Under the pieces are notes generated by a model. That model was not told the DNA's origin. It saw nothing but the letters and a program-made list of their open reading frames with translations, and did not search any database. 64,000 nucleotides of DNA, taken from CBDCGJ01 sp965238305. Its GTDB lineage: Bacteria > Pseudomonadota > Alphaproteobacteria > GCA-2731375. Shown here piece after piece: positions 18,125-26,729 of this stretch (position 1 is the stretch's first letter; every line of letters begins with the position of its first letter). Position numbers and translations under genes: made by a program. The stretch lies in assembly GCA_965238305.1 (NCBI GenBank), contig CBDEHK010000001.1, forward strand, positions 2,294,001 through 2,358,000, written 5' to 3'.

Positions 18125-18997
18125 GTGGAAGCCGATATCACTGGATTTTTTGATCCGGCCACATTCACTATTACCTATGTGATCGCGGAACCGGCAAGTT
18201 CAGACGGTTCGCGCCATTGCGCAGTGCTCGATAGCGTCCTGGATTTCGACTATAGCAGCGGTCGGACCAGTACCGTTTCGGCGGATAAGGTTGTCGACTT
18301 TGTACAAAGCAATAATCTGACGGTGGATTGGATTCTGGAAACCCATCCCCACGCGGACCATATTACCGCCGCAGCCTATTTGAAGGAGCGGTTGGGGGGT
18401 AAAATCGCGATTGGTGACGGTATTACAAAAGTGCAGGAAAATTTTCGCACCATCTATAACCTGGATGCGGATTTTTCGGTCGACGGATCACAGTTTGACC
18501 ACCTGTTTGGAGATAACGAGGAATTCAGAATCGGCGCTATGTCCGCGGAGGTTCTTTATACCCCGGGACATACACCGTCATGCGTTTGTTATCGTGTCGG
18601 TAATGCGGTGTTCGTTGGTGACACTATGTTCATGCCCGATTTTGGCTCGGCCCGCTGTGATTTTCCGGATGGCAATGCGCGGCAGCTGTTTCAATCGCTT
18701 CAGCGTATTTTGTCACTGCCGCCGAAAACTAGGCTTTATTTGTGCCATGACTATGCGCCGGGCGGGCGGGAATATGCCTGGATAACCTCCGTTGAGGAGC
18801 AACGACAAAGCAATATTCATCTGAATGACAGTGTGGAAGAGGAAGATTTTGTCAAAATGCGGACGGAACGGGATGCCCAATTGACGATGCCGGGATTAAT
18901 CCTGCCGGCGGTGCAATTGAATATTCGCGCCGGATATTTCCCAGAAGCAGAAGGAAATGGCGTCGTTTATCTGAAATTACCCTTGAACGGTGTTTGA
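18125..18997 (+). CDS. MBL-fold persulfide dioxygenase, ETHE1/Blh-like
   Basis: A 290-residue metallo-beta-lactamase-fold protein. The metal motif THPHADH (about residues 78-84), a distal His in YTPGHTPS, Asp in VGDTMF and His in LCHDY give a complete set. The context DFGSARCDFPDGNARQLF and the tail LPAVQLNIRAG are typical of the ETHE1/Blh persulfide dioxygenases. These use mononuclear iron to oxidise glutathione persulfide to sulfite. The start is GTG 18125 behind GAGGGAG (18112-18118). Its neighbours are an enolase-superfamily gene and an SDR, not the usual rhodanese or sulfide:quinone reductase genes. Confidence 0.88.
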   Translation: MEADITGFFDPATFTITYVIAEPASSDGSRHCAVLDSVLDFDYSSGRTSTVSADKVVDFVQSNNLTVDWILETHPHADHITAAAYLKERLGGKIAIGDGITKVQENFRTIYNLDADFSVDGSQFDHLFGDNEEFRIGAMSAEVLYTPGHTPSCVCYRVGNAVFVGDTMFMPDFGSARCDFPDGNARQLFQSLQRILSLPPKTRLYLCHDYAPGGREYAWITSVEEQRQSNIHLNDSVEEEDFVKMRTERDAQLTMPGLILPAVQLNIRAGYFPEAEGNGVVYLKLPLNGV

Positions 18998-18999
18998 GC

Positions 19000-19725
19000 A
19001 TGGAACTACCAGCAGCTTTGTCGTTGGTCGGTCGACGGGTCGCCATAACCGGAGCCGCGGGCGGCATCGGCTCAGCTATGGCGACGGTTTGTACCCAGCT
19101 GGGCGCAGAAATTTTGCTCATCGATCTCGAGAAATCTGCTGCGGATATTGCCGTAGGCGCTCATTCCGTTGCCTGTGACGTGACCGATCGCAAGGCAATG
19201 GAGGATTTGGCGGCTGACGAAGGGCCGGTCGACGCCTTGATCACAGCGGCTGGTATCTGTCCTTTTGGCGATTGGCTAGAAGATGACGATTGGGAAGATG
19301 AATTTCGCCATGTCATCGACGTCAATGTTTTGGGTTCTTTGAACGCGGTTCGCGCTTGGTTGCCGAGCATGCGGGCGCGAAAGTCAGGAAATATTGTTCT
19401 GATTGGTTCGCTTGGTGGGCGCAATGGTGGTGAATCGCCGATTGTTCAGCCCCACTATGTCGCGTCGAAGGGAGGCGTTCACGCTCTTGTCTGGTGGCTG
19501 GCAAAGCGGGAAGCGCCGAACGGGATATTGGTGAATGGGATTGCACCGGGACCGGTCGGGACCGAAATGACTGCGACAACCGATTATTCCACCGACGGAT
19601 TTCCGCTCGGCCGGGTGGGGACTGCATCTGAAATTGCTTGGCCTGCCGCCTTTCTTTGTTCCGATGCCGCTAGCTATTTTTCTGGCGCCGTACTGGACGT
19701 GAATGGCGGTCTATACGTAAGCTAA
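19000..19725 (+). CDS. Short-chain dehydrogenase/reductase
   Basis: A 241-residue SDR starting at ATG 19000, two bases after the MBL stop. An in-frame TTG at 18994 overlaps that stop region and is less likely. The cofactor loop is TGAAGGIG, Asp follows strand 2 (LLIDLEKS, suggesting NAD+), and the active-site Ser and Tyr-x-x-x-Lys are in IGSLGGRNGG and YVASKGG. The NNAG motif is altered to ITAAGICPFG. Tight spacing to the persulfide dioxygenase and to mtnA (29 bases) argues for one operon. The substrate is unknown; a sugar or sugar-alcohol step would fit the mtnA and ribokinase neighbours. Confidence 0.87.
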   Translation: MELPAALSLVGRRVAITGAAGGIGSAMATVCTQLGAEILLIDLEKSAADIAVGAHSVACDVTDRKAMEDLAADEGPVDALITAAGICPFGDWLEDDDWEDEFRHVIDVNVLGSLNAVRAWLPSMRARKSGNIVLIGSLGGRNGGESPIVQPHYVASKGGVHALVWWLAKREAPNGILVNGIAPGPVGTEMTATTDYSTDGFPLGRVGTASEIAWPAAFLCSDAASYFSGAVLDVNGGLYVS

Positions 19726-19754
19726 CCTAAACCAAGTTTGATGGAGTGAAAGAC

Positions 19755-20855
19755 ATGAAAGTTGGCGATCGCCATTATCGAACTATTTGGCTGGCAGAAG
19801 ACGGCTGGACCGTTGAAATCATCGATCAAACAAAGCTGCCTTTTTCTTTTGAAATCTTGAAGTTACAGGGGTTGGCTGATGCAGCAGATGCGATTAGCCG
19901 CATGGTCGTGCGGGGGGCGCCCCTGATCGGTGTAACCGCCGCTTATGGCATGGCGCTGGAAATGCGCCGGGACGCCAGCCCGCAGGCTATTTCGCAGGCT
20001 TATGACACGCTGTTCGCCACGCGACCAACTGCTGTTAATCTGCGTTGGGCGCTAGACGATATGCGCCAGAGTTTACTCAGTGTCGATGAAAATGAGCGGA
20101 TCGCCGTCGCCTATCGCCGTGCCGCCGCACTGGCCGACGACGATGTTGAGACCTGCCATAACATCGGCCTCAACGGTGCCAAACTTATCGAAGTTGCGGC
20201 GAGCGCGAAATCGGGCAACGACCCGGTCAATATCCTGACCCATTGCAATGCCGGCTGGCTGGCGACAACTGATTGGGGCACCGCCTTGGCGCCGATCTAT
20301 GTGGCCCACGACAAAGGCATTCCGGTTCATGTCTGGGTCGACGAAACCCGACCGCGCAATCAGGGGGCTTCTTTGACTGCGTGGGAGTTAAAAAGCCACG
20401 GCGTCCCACACACCCTTATTGTCGACAATGTTGGTGGCCATTTGATGCAGCATAGTCAAGTCGACCTATGCATCACCGGCACCGACCGGACCACCGCCGG
20501 CGGCGATGTCTGCAACAAAATAGGTACCTATTTGAAGGCTTTGGCGGCGCAGGACAACGATGTCCCTTTTTACGTCGCGCTGCCCTATAGCACCATAGAT
20601 TGGAGCATCGATGACGGCGTTCGCGATGTGCCAATTGAACAGCGCGATGCGACAGAAGTTACTCACATCACCGGTAAGACTGCGGCCGGCAGTATCGAAA
20701 CTGTGGAAGTCATTCCAGAAGGTGTGGTTGCTGCCAACTATGCTTTCGACGTGACCCCGCGACGCCTGGTCACGAAGTTGATCACCGAACGCGGAATTTG
20801 CGAAGCCAGCCGCATTGGCCTTGAAGGGCTTTATCCCGAACGCGCCACCGGGTGA
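19755..20855 (+). CDS. mtnA: S-methyl-5-thioribose-1-phosphate isomerase (MtnA family)
   Basis: An aldose-ketose isomerase converting 5-methylthioribose-1-phosphate to the ribulose phosphate. Relatives act on 5-deoxyribose-1-phosphate or ribose-1,5-bisphosphate. From ATG 19755 it is 366 residues, normal for the family. The substrate loop is VVRGAPLIGV, the catalytic Cys lies in THCNAGWLAT and the catalytic Asp in GTDRTTAGGDVCNKIGT. GGAG at 19743-19746 supports this start over GTG 19746. No mtnP, mtnK, mtnB or mtnD lies nearby, so the classical methionine salvage cycle is not encoded here. The stop overlaps the convergent NTF2-like gene by 25 bases. Confidence 0.93.
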   Translation: MKVGDRHYRTIWLAEDGWTVEIIDQTKLPFSFEILKLQGLADAADAISRMVVRGAPLIGVTAAYGMALEMRRDASPQAISQAYDTLFATRPTAVNLRWALDDMRQSLLSVDENERIAVAYRRAAALADDDVETCHNIGLNGAKLIEVAASAKSGNDPVNILTHCNAGWLATTDWGTALAPIYVAHDKGIPVHVWVDETRPRNQGASLTAWELKSHGVPHTLIVDNVGGHLMQHSQVDLCITGTDRTTAGGDVCNKIGTYLKALAAQDNDVPFYVALPYSTIDWSIDDGVRDVPIEQRDATEVTHITGKTAAGSIETVEVIPEGVVAANYAFDVTPRRLVTKLITERGICEASRIGLEGLYPERATG

Positions 20856-21205
20856 TTGGCAGAGCCTTGGACGATTAGTCCATCCGAATTGATGCGTAAA
20901 TATTCCAACACATCGTGGCCGCGGCTTGAATAATAATGGATCGCCACACTATCGGGACTGGCGAAGACGTTTTTCAAGTCGAACTGTAAATCAGGCGATT
21001 TCGAGAGTGCGTCCCGCCAATAGGCGCGGACACTTTCTTTGCCACGTAAAACTCCATCTTTCGAAAACCCCAGACCAATGATGCCAGCGGACGACATCTC
21101 GCAATCTTCCGCATAAAGCTTTAAGACACGATCCAAATTAGCGGAATTCCAGGCGGCAATCCATTCCCGCGCTAGTTTGTTTGCCAAGTCATTTTCCAAG
21201 AGCAT
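20831..21205 (-). CDS. NTF2-like (SnoaL-type) small protein
   Basis: A 124-residue single-domain protein with the NTF2-like cone fold: AREWIAAWNSANLDRVLKLY, then a Glu/Asp-rich strand pattern, and a conserved WRDAL helix. Family members are isomerases, hydrolases or simply ligand-binding proteins, so no function can be named. The 3' end overlaps the mtnA 3' end by 25 bases on the opposite strand. The ATG at 21205 directly abuts a 22-base perfect inverted repeat that contains its ribosome-binding region. Confidence 0.75.
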   Translation of the reverse strand: MLLENDLANKLAREWIAAWNSANLDRVLKLYAEDCEMSSAGIIGLGFSKDGVLRGKESVRAYWRDALSKSPDLQFDLKNVFASPDSVAIHYYSSRGHDVLEYLRINSDGLIVQGSANHPVARSG

Positions 21206-21256
21206 AATACATCACCAATATAAGTCAGTGTTATTGACTTATATTGGTGATGTATT
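21206..21256. repeat. 22-bp perfect inverted repeat upstream of NTF2-like gene
   Basis: The left arm (21206-21227, starting AATACATCACC) is the exact reverse complement of the right arm (21235-21256, ending TGGTGATGTATT), with a 7-base centre. The arms are AT-rich and not followed by a T tract in either direction, so this is not an ordinary terminator. It begins at the base next to the NTF2-like start codon. In mRNA the whole leader, including any Shine-Dalgarno bases, would lie in the hairpin. Confidence 0.9.
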
Positions 21257-21449
21257 GGAATCATGTCAATAGCAATCCGATGTCGCACCACCGCGAATGG
21301 GCACACAGACTTGATCCGCCGGATTGCTAGCGATATTTTCAGGCTACAACATGTAAATTTCAACGCGCTCGGCAATGCAGCATGCGAGCTGAAGGTTGAG
21401 CCATTTATGAAACGGCGCGCAGCGCATAATTGCCTCGACTTGTTCAAGG

Positions 21450-22379
21450 CTAGGATGCATGAATTTCTTTAATATTTACTTCATCAAGTTTCTTTAAGAT
21501 ACTGCCAAAGTTAGGTAAACTGTCTTGGGCTCCTTGACCTAAGCAGGCTAGCGAGCCGGCAACCACGCCCCATTTCAGGGCGATTTCAAGCGGTTGGCTG
21601 CTATCCAGGGCCGCCGCGAAAGCGCCAGAAAAAGCATCCCCCGCACCCACTGTATCGCGCGGTTCGATTTTCAAAGCGTTAGCTTGCAGCAATCGGCTCG
21701 GCGTGGCGCAAATTATTCCTTCACCGCCAAGTGTGATTATCATCGTCAGGTCAAATCTTTTTGCCAGCGACTGGGCCAAAGAGGGCAAGGACTCAACGGA
21801 CAGACCATAGCTTTCTGCCAGCATCGCCGCTTCAACTTCATTCACGTTGAGTATATGCAAATCATTGAGCACAGATGCCGGTACCTTCGCAAAAGGAGCG
21901 GCGTTTAAAATCACCGTGGCACCGCCAACACGACCGCGCTCTACCGCCTGCCAAACCGCCGTCAAGGGAATTTCAAGTTGCAGCTGCAGGATATCGCTAG
22001 GGCCAAGCCAGCAATCTTCTAGTTGCTTATTATCGGTTGCGTTATTGGCGCCGGCGGCGATGACGATCTGATTGTCACCGCTGGGATCGACGCAAACGGT
22101 GGCGCAAGCGGTTGACCGGGTTGGGTCTATTCGAAGGGCCGATAGATCGACGCCTTCGGCTTTCAGGTTGGCGAGTGTTTGGCGACCAAAATCGTCATCG
22201 CCGACGCTGCCAACAAACCGTGTCTCAGCGCCAGCTCTTCGCGCCGCCAGCGCCTGGTTGGCGCCTTTACCACCGGGCAGGAGCGTGAAACTTTCCACCA
22301 GGACAGATTCGCCGGGTGTCGGAAAATTCGGCACATTGGCAACCAAATCCAGAACCGCCGATCCGAACACTGTAATCAT
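21450..22379 (-). CDS. rbsK: Ribokinase (PfkB family)
   Basis: Phosphorylates ribose or a related pentose at O5 using ATP. From ATG 22379 the product is 309 residues, the normal size. The frame is open for 130 codons further upstream, but those residues do not resemble the family and run into the divergent promoter. Motifs are GGKGANQALAARRAGA near the N-terminus (PfkB signature 1) and DTVGAGDAFSGAF near the C-terminus (signature 2, catalytic Asp). GGAG lies upstream of the start. It is divergent from an acyl-CoA dehydrogenase and upstream of the NTF2-like gene on its own strand. It may supply a sugar phosphate to the nearby mtnA-type isomerase (inference). Confidence 0.9.
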   Translation of the reverse strand: MITVFGSAVLDLVANVPNFPTPGESVLVESFTLLPGGKGANQALAARRAGAETRFVGSVGDDDFGRQTLANLKAEGVDLSALRIDPTRSTACATVCVDPSGDNQIVIAAGANNATDNKQLEDCWLGPSDILQLQLEIPLTAVWQAVERGRVGGATVILNAAPFAKVPASVLNDLHILNVNEVEAAMLAESYGLSVESLPSLAQSLAKRFDLTMIITLGGEGIICATPSRLLQANALKIEPRDTVGAGDAFSGAFAAALDSSQPLEIALKWGVVAGSLACLGQGAQDSLPNFGSILKKLDEVNIKEIHAS

Positions 22380-22494
22380 AATGAATATCACTCCGATCAA
22401 AGCAAAAGGGTGTTGGAAGATGGTCTGTCTTGTCAATGGTGATCCACTGTGCTGTAACCATTGCTGCAGACGATTTTGAGGGTAGAAGACAGAT

Positions 22495-23691
22495 ATGGAA
22501 TTATCATTCAGCCCGGCTGAACAGGCGTTCGAGCAAGAAGTACGAGATTTTGTTCGCAATAATTTACCAGGCGAAATTGCGGAAAAAGTACGCCGGGGGC
22601 AAAAAATTGCAAAAGAAGACCACGTTATTTGGCAGCAGATTCTGAACGACCATGGTTGGGTTGCCCCATCCTGGTCAACCGAATTCGGCGGCCCCGGTTG
22701 GACCCCGACAGAGGGGCACATTTTCGACAGCGTGATCAGCGAATTCGATGTCCCTCCGACGATTACCATCGGTGTCGGGTTGGTGGGGCCAGTGATATAT
22801 ACGTTTGGGCGTCAGGATCAGAAAGACTATTTCCTGCCGCGTATCAAAAATTATGAACATTGGTGGTGCCAGGGATATAGCGAGCCGAATGCTGGATCAG
22901 ATCTGGCGTCGTTGACCACTAAAGCCGTGTTGGATGGCGACGATTATGTTGTTAATGGCACCAAAACCTGGACCACCTATGCACAATGGTCAGATTGGAT
23001 GTTCTGTCTGGTGCGCACCGATCCAGGCGCTAAAGTTCAAGAAGGCATCAGTTTCATCCTAATTGATTTGAAGACACCGGGTATTGAGGTCCGGCCAATT
23101 GACACAATCGACGGCGTGCACCATCTCAACATGGTTCACTTTACAGACGTTCGTGTCCCCGTTCGCAATCGTATTGGCGAAGAAAACAAGGGCTGGACTT
23201 ATGCCAAATTTCTGCTTGGCAATGAACGCACTGGGATTAGCGATGTCGGCGGCTCAAAACGCCGTCTCAATCGGATAAAAGAAATCGCCAGTGCAGAGTT
23301 TGATGATGGCAGCCCTTTGCGCGAAGTGAGTTCATTTGCCAATAAAGTGGTCGCGGTCGAAGTTGATTTGTTGGCGTTGGAGCAAACGAATTTGCGGTTT
23401 TTGTCGGCCCAGGAAGCTGGTGAGGACATCGGCGCCAAAGCTTCAATGCTAAAAATAAAAGGCTCTGAACTTCGCCAAAGGCTAACGGAATTGTCAGTGG
23501 AAGCGGTGGGCTATTATGCTATGGCGGCTGATCCGCGGGTGCAGGATCCGGGCTGGAACGAACCCGCGATCGGTCCCGAATACGCGAACCTTTCGATGGC
23601 GGACTATCTCTATAGTCGCGCCTCATCCATTTATGGTGGCACCAACGAGGTTCAACACAACATCATTGCAAAAATGGTATTGGGGCTCTGA
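22495..23691 (+). CDS. Acyl-CoA dehydrogenase family protein
   Basis: A 398-residue FAD enzyme oxidising an acyl-CoA to the enoyl-CoA. Flavin and substrate segments are visible: WWCQGYSEPNAGSDLASL, NGTKTWTTYAQ, and the C-terminal SIYGGTNEVQHNIIAK. In classical short/medium-chain enzymes the catalytic base is the Glu of YEGT. Here that residue is Gly, so the base must come from elsewhere or the chemistry differs. It is divergent from ribokinase. The stop is followed after three bases by the ATG of the TPR-methyltransferase gene, so the two are co-translated. Confidence 0.9.
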   Translation: MELSFSPAEQAFEQEVRDFVRNNLPGEIAEKVRRGQKIAKEDHVIWQQILNDHGWVAPSWSTEFGGPGWTPTEGHIFDSVISEFDVPPTITIGVGLVGPVIYTFGRQDQKDYFLPRIKNYEHWWCQGYSEPNAGSDLASLTTKAVLDGDDYVVNGTKTWTTYAQWSDWMFCLVRTDPGAKVQEGISFILIDLKTPGIEVRPIDTIDGVHHLNMVHFTDVRVPVRNRIGEENKGWTYAKFLLGNERTGISDVGGSKRRLNRIKEIASAEFDDGSPLREVSSFANKVVAVEVDLLALEQTNLRFLSAQEAGEDIGAKASMLKIKGSELRQRLTELSVEAVGYYAMAADPRVQDPGWNEPAIGPEYANLSMADYLYSRASSIYGGTNEVQHNIIAKMVLGL

Positions 23692-23694
23692 GGC

Positions 23695-25383
23695 ATGAAC
23701 CGTAAACAAAGACGACAACAGGAAAAAGCCGGTAAAAAACAGCAATTGACCGGAAAGAAAACGCACGCAACGCCGGCTGCGTCCTCTGGCGGAGTTGCTT
23801 CGGCATTGATGGGCTATGCCGGAGGTGGTTCGGCCGTCCCGCTGGCGACCGGCGGTGACGATCCGCAAAAGATCCTGCAGTTTGCCGTTTCAATGTTTCA
23901 AAATGGCCGCTTGGTCGAAGCTGAGCGGGCCTTTCGTGATGTCCTGTTGCGCCAGCCGGCGAACGCACCGGCCTTGCAATTGCTGGGCGTTACATATCAT
24001 CAGATGGGGAAAGCCGACGAAGCAACTGCTTGTTTGACCCAGGCGATCGAAATAGAACCCGATTACGCTGAAGCGCACCACAATTTTGGCTTGATTTGGT
24101 CGGAAAGAGGGGACAATTCAAATGCTCAAGAGTGTTTTCGCGCCGCCATTGCCGCAAAACCGGACTACGCCGATGCGCATCTAAACTTAGGCAACATGTT
24201 AGCGGCGTCGGGAGAATTGGCGGCGGCGCGGGAAGCTTTCAAAGCAGCAATAGAACATGCGCCAGAGAATACCAATACCTATGGAAATCTGGCCAGTTTG
24301 GAATTGTCCGCCGGGCATTATCCTGCCGCCTTGTCGGCCATTGAGGCCGCCCTTGATTTTGCCCCCAAAGAGGCGGCGCTTTATACCATTCAGGGCAGCA
24401 TTCATGTCGCAGCTGGCGATCACGAAGCAGCGCGCAGCGCTTTTCAGCAGGTGCTGTCCCTTGACCCAACACACAAAGATGCAATTTCAAATCTACAAGA
24501 AATCAACAGCCGATTACTGCCCGGTTGGCATTTCCCGATGCTGGTTGATGATCTACGCAACGATGCCTATGACGAAGCCATAAGGCGGGCAGTTAAGCCC
24601 GGTGATCATGTGCTAGATATCGGCGCGGGATCAGGATTATTGGCCATGATGGCGGCCCGGGCCGGTGCCGCGCAGGTTACCGCGGCGGAGCGGATTCCGG
24701 AGCTGGCGCATGTCGCACAAAGGATTGCCGACGCTAACGGATATGGCGACAGGTTGAAAGTTGTCGCAAAATTATCCAGCGATATGGAAATGGGCGAAGA
24801 TTTGCAGCAACCGGTTGACCTGATTGTGTCGGAGATCCTGGATGCGGCCTTGTTGGGTGAGGGGGTGATGCCATCTCTTCGCCATGCCGTTGCAAATTTC
24901 GCTCAACCTGGCGTTCGGATGCTGCCGCAAGGTGCGACCGTCATGGGTGCTATCATGGAATTGCCGGATATGCGCCGTTATAACCCGCTGGGGCAAGTGA
25001 ACGGTTTCGACTTGTCGATCATGAACGAATTTCGCAACGCCTTGGCTTATCGTTCACTAAAATTAGCAGATGAAAGTCATCGTCAGCTAAGTGAACCGTT
25101 TCACGTGGCCACATTCGATTTCGCGAACCTTCCTACCACGGACCGCCACCGGGTTGTGGACGTACCCATTACCGATGACGGAGAGATGCACGCGGTCGTC
25201 TTTTGGTTCGACCTCCATCTCGATGACCAAATCACAGTCTCCAGTCGGGCCGGTGGGGAGTTAAAACACTGGGGCCAGGCGGTGCAATATTTCGACCATG
25301 GGCCGCAGGTATCGGCGGGTGAAAACCTGCCGCTGACAATTGCGCATACCGACACTCGGATATTCTTCGATCTGGTCAGTTAA
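23695..25383 (+). CDS. TPR protein fused to PRMT-type arginine methyltransferase domain
   Basis: A 562-residue protein. A basic N-terminus (MNRKQRRQQEKAGKK) and a low-complexity linker lead to about six TPR repeats (residues about 58-270, e.g. ALQLLGVTYHQMGKADEA). The C-terminal half carries the marks of protein arginine methyltransferases. These are an opening helix MLVDDLRNDAYDEAI (282-296), motif I VLDIGAGSGLLAMMAARAGA (306-325), ribose-binding Glu332, the double-E loop SEILDAALLGEG with Glu380 and Glu389, and an HW loop KHWGQAVQYF (524-533). The GEGxxPSxxHA stretch is closest to eukaryotic PRMT7/PRMT9, and PRMT9 also has N-terminal TPRs. The substrate is unknown. It is coupled to the upstream acyl-CoA dehydrogenase gene. 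Confidence 0.85.
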   Translation: MNRKQRRQQEKAGKKQQLTGKKTHATPAASSGGVASALMGYAGGGSAVPLATGGDDPQKILQFAVSMFQNGRLVEAERAFRDVLLRQPANAPALQLLGVTYHQMGKADEATACLTQAIEIEPDYAEAHHNFGLIWSERGDNSNAQECFRAAIAAKPDYADAHLNLGNMLAASGELAAAREAFKAAIEHAPENTNTYGNLASLELSAGHYPAALSAIEAALDFAPKEAALYTIQGSIHVAAGDHEAARSAFQQVLSLDPTHKDAISNLQEINSRLLPGWHFPMLVDDLRNDAYDEAIRRAVKPGDHVLDIGAGSGLLAMMAARAGAAQVTAAERIPELAHVAQRIADANGYGDRLKVVAKLSSDMEMGEDLQQPVDLIVSEILDAALLGEGVMPSLRHAVANFAQPGVRMLPQGATVMGAIMELPDMRRYNPLGQVNGFDLSIMNEFRNALAYRSLKLADESHRQLSEPFHVATFDFANLPTTDRHRVVDVPITDDGEMHAVVFWFDLHLDDQITVSSRAGGELKHWGQAVQYFDHGPQVSAGENLPLTIAHTDTRIFFDLVS

Positions 25384-25498
25384 GCGCGGCGTTTTACCGG
25401 CATAATTACTTACTTCACGGCTTTTCATTGCGGAAACTATCGTGCTAATAATCGTTTGAAAAAACCAACCTGAATAATTCGACAGACAGAGAAATTGC

Positions 25499-26695
25499 AT
25501 GGATTTGACCTACGCGGATGAAGAACTTGCCTTTCAACAGGAAGTCCGCACCTTCATCGAAGAAAAATTTCCCACCGAATTGAAAAACAAACTCGCGAAC
25601 AGCCAAACGATGGAGCGGGATGATTATGTGAATTGGCATAAGATCCTGTATCAACAAGGTTGGGTTGCGCCGGCATGGCCGAAAGAAATTGGCGGCTGCG
25701 GTTGGAACGTAATGCAGCGCCACATCTTCAGCGAAGAATTGGCGCGTGTGGGTGCGCCGCGGGTGATGCCATTCGGCGTCTCCATGGTTGGACCGGTGAT
25801 TGCAAACTTTGGTAGTGAAGAGCAAAAAGAGAAATATTTGCCGCGGATCTTGTCCTGTGATGATTGGTGGTGCCAGGGCTATTCGGAACCTGGCGCCGGC
25901 TCCGATCTGGCTAATCTCTGCACCAAAGCAGTGCGCGACGGCGATCATTACATCATCAATGGGACCAAAACCTGGACGTCGTTCGCGCACTATGCCAACA
26001 AGATTTTTGTCCTGGCGCGGACCGATCCTGACAGTAAACCACAGGAAAGCATTTCGTTCTTTCTTGTCGACATGGATCAGCCCGGCGTCGACGTGACACC
26101 AATCATCACCATCGATGGCGGCAATGATGTCAATACGGTGTTCCTGACCGATGTAAAGGTTTCCGTCGAAGACATGGTCGGGGAAGAGAACAAAGGCTGG
26201 ACCTATGCTAAATTTCTGCTCGGTAACGAGCGATTTGGCATTGCCGGAGTCGCAGCCTCGAAAGCGAAAGTCGCACGGGTCAAAAAAATTGCCGAAAGTG
26301 AAAGTGCCAGCGGCGGTCGTTTGATCGACGACAACACCTTTGCCAACAAAATTGCCGACATGGAAACCCAACTTGCAGCACTTGAATATACTGAACGCAG
26401 GTATTTGATGGAAGTCGCGGGTGGTGGTCAGGTCGGTGCGAAACCTAGTCTGTTGAAAATTCGCGGAACGGATATTCAACAGGACCTGACTGAAATGTTG
26501 ATGCAAGCGGTGGGTTATTACGCCCATCCCTATACGGTCAGCATGTCGGATAAGGGCTCGAACCAAGCACCAATTGGCGCGAACTATGCCGCTGCGGCCG
26601 CACCGAATTATTTCAATATGCGGAAGGCGTCGATTTACGGCGGCACCAACGAAATCCAAAGAGGCATCATGGCTAAAGCAGTTTTGGGCCTCTAG
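25499..26695 (+). CDS. Acyl-CoA dehydrogenase, pimeloyl-CoA dehydrogenase large-subunit-like
   Basis: A 398-residue acyl-CoA dehydrogenase with WWCQGYSEPGAGSDLANL and NGTKTWTSFAH in the flavin region and SIYGGTNEIQRGIMAK at the end. As in the upstream paralogue, the YEGT catalytic Glu is Gly. Length and partner arrangement match PimC, the large subunit of the pimeloyl-CoA dehydrogenase type of heteromeric enzyme. The next gene, 34 bases on, resembles the small subunit. The two likely form one complex that desaturates a dicarboxylic or branched acyl-CoA. The substrate is inferred from family resemblance only. Confidence 0.9.
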   Translation: MDLTYADEELAFQQEVRTFIEEKFPTELKNKLANSQTMERDDYVNWHKILYQQGWVAPAWPKEIGGCGWNVMQRHIFSEELARVGAPRVMPFGVSMVGPVIANFGSEEQKEKYLPRILSCDDWWCQGYSEPGAGSDLANLCTKAVRDGDHYIINGTKTWTSFAHYANKIFVLARTDPDSKPQESISFFLVDMDQPGVDVTPIITIDGGNDVNTVFLTDVKVSVEDMVGEENKGWTYAKFLLGNERFGIAGVAASKAKVARVKKIAESESASGGRLIDDNTFANKIADMETQLAALEYTERRYLMEVAGGGQVGAKPSLLKIRGTDIQQDLTEMLMQAVGYYAHPYTVSMSDKGSNQAPIGANYAAAAAPNYFNMRKASIYGGTNEIQRGIMAKAVLGL

Positions 26696-26729
26696 AATTT
26701 TAAGATCATTGATAGGGTAGGACAAAGAC

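Noticed and set aside
21263..21472. Small plus-strand frame between NTF2-like and ribokinase genes
   Set aside because: No ribosome site, no family pattern, and its end overlaps the ribokinase 3' end; probably non-coding.
22380..22769. 130-codon N-terminal extension of ribokinase
   Set aside because: The PfkB fold starts exactly at Met 22379 and the extension runs antisense through the start of the acyl-CoA dehydrogenase gene.
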